In this document: positions 27,422 through 28,255 of the stretch, one piece after another
How the letters are laid out: each line of letters starts with the position of its first letter
Position numbering within the stretch: position 1 is the stretch's first letter
Assembly (NCBI GenBank): GCA_003427395.1
Contig: BFEA01000300.1
Span: 1,068,471-1,096,725 of the forward strand
Length of the DNA stretch: 28,255 nt
Source: Chara braunii
Taxonomy: Eukaryota > Streptophyta > Charophyceae > Charales > Characeae
Direction of reading: 5' to 3'
Notes under the pieces: generated by a model
What the model saw: only the letters and a program-made list of their open reading frames with translations
Databases searched by the model: none
What the model was told of the DNA's origin: nothing
Position numbers and translations under genes: made by a program

Positions 27422-28181
27422 TGCTGTCAGTTAACTGTAATGCAAATTCTGTTTCAATAACTGACAGGATGCAGTCTTGGACTGATTAGTCTTGATTAGT
27501 AATTAGGCAGAGTGACTAATTAAGGTTTGACATGTGTCCACTGATGACCAACAGGTTAACCTATTTTTAGACCTAAAGACTTCACCACTGTATGATCCTA
27601 TATGCCATACCATGGGTATGGCGAATTACAGTTTTAACTGTAATGTAACTGACTCAGAACATCAAATCTGGATGTGCGATTTCAGACACAGACTGTGTAC
27701 TGAATTGCGATTTACCAGGGACTGACATAATTGAACTCTGATGGACAAAATCAAAGTTATGACTGACCCTAGTCTAGCCAAGCTTTGGCTATGTCAACGC
27801 AGAATTCAAATTTGCATTATTACTGAAAACAGGACCCTGAATTCACCAATTCACTACACAGTATAAATCGCAATACTGTAAAGCAGTCACAAATGAAATA
27901 TGAGTCAGAAAGAAGGTCAGACAGGTTAGTAGAAGTCAAAGAAGATAGGTAGGGGAAGTTGGATATGGCTGTCCCACAGTCTGAATTTCGATTTTCAACT
28001 GTAACCTGGCAGACAGACCAAATTTTGCTATTCTAAAAATAGTCCCAGAATTGCCACACAGGATGGAGTAAGGAACACACTTACTTCAGGGTTAACTCTG
28101 AAGAAGATGCATGAAACCCTGGCTATGGCTGACTGGTCAACCCCATCTCGCCAGTTTTATCTCCCGACCAGTGCCGAAAAC
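27422..28181 (-). other. Presumed leader/LTR of element 2; no boundaries found
   Basis: No gene. AT-richer than the element body, with recurring ttaactgtaatg-type blocks (27431, 27634; a related ttcaactgtaacc at about 27994) and a perfect palindrome cagttaactg at 27428-27437. TATAAAT on the plus strand at 27861-27867 is on the wrong strand for element 2. A tggcgagatggggttg read on the minus strand (about 28138-28153) could be a primer-binding site complementary to a tRNA 3' end, but I cannot name the tRNA and no LTR edge precedes it. Confidence 0.35.
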
Positions 28182-28233
28182 CCGGTAGGACCGGGGGGTC
28201 CTCCCCCAACCGGAACCGGACCGGTCCTACCGG
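28182..28233. repeat. GC-rich perfect 13-bp inverted repeat
   Basis: ccggtaggaccgg at 28182-28194 and its exact complement ccggtcctaccgg at 28221-28233, separated by 26 bases that include further ccgg and accgg motifs. It lies at the window edge, so it may be part of a larger structured repeat that continues outside. Confidence 0.85.
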
Positions 28234-28255
28234 CCGGTCGACCGGGCTGGTTCCC

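Overview
The window reads as nuclear DNA of a repeat-rich, intron-rich green-lineage eukaryote. Nothing in it looks bacterial: there are no operons and no ribosome-binding-site-led genes. It contains plausible GT-AG introns, including long repeat-filled ones, compound (TG)n(AG)n microsatellites, poly(A)-ended SINE-like repeats, and two decayed Ty3/gypsy retrotransposons, one carrying a plant-type chromodomain. A charophyte alga of the Chara kind would fit (long TE-filled introns, Ty3 chromoviruses). That is an inference, and no single sequence here proves it. Isolated N bases inside G or TG/AG tracts and a 16-N gap at 12026-12041 show a draft assembly.

Bases 1-6490 hold no gene I can support. 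They are a patchwork of short satellites and diverged tandem duplications: a 10-bp pyrimidine satellite (1-54), a 20-bp satellite (1781-1840), an 18-bp minisatellite whose unit carries an ACGTGGC/G-box core (about 2090-2642), purine-rich tracts, a SINE-like fragment (3742-3855), and tandem duplications at 4839-5262 and 5697-5877.

Bases about 6495-11734 appear to carry one plus-strand gene that single-frame ORF scanning misses. Three short exons (ending 6676; 6754-6807; 6891-7004), joined at GT-AG sites with agreeing phases, spell a methyl-CpG-binding (MBD/TAM) domain. The last of them leaves phase 2, which matches the acceptor of a 3-kb exon (8716 or 8791 to about 11734). That exon encodes a roughly 1,000-residue low-complexity, repeat-containing, lysine-rich then acidic protein. 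A further possible exon lies at 15298-15483. The intervening introns (7005-8715 and 11735-15297) are packed with repeats: microsatellites, a 120-bp foldback family present in several copies, and a SINE-like family in both orientations.

Bases about 16921-22520 are a 5'-truncated Ty3/gypsy chromovirus on the plus strand (gag zinc knuckle, protease, RT, RNase H, integrase, chromodomain, polypurine tract, LTR with TATA box). It is inactivated by frameshifts, a stop codon, an RT deletion, catalytic substitutions and internal tandem duplications. Bases 22909 to about 27420 are a second, different Ty3/gypsy element on the minus strand, tail-to-tail with the first. Its gag and the start of pol share one reading frame broken by at least six stop codons, and its integrase end is cut off near a (CA)n(GA)n microsatellite. 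The last 800 bases are presumably its 5' flank, LTR or leader, ending in a GC-rich perfect inverted repeat at the window edge.

None of the mobile elements looks autonomous. The most interesting items are the split MBD gene fused to the repetitive exon, the foldback family at 12113-12840, the tandem poly(A)-punctuated repeat at 14618-15040, and the G-box minisatellite.
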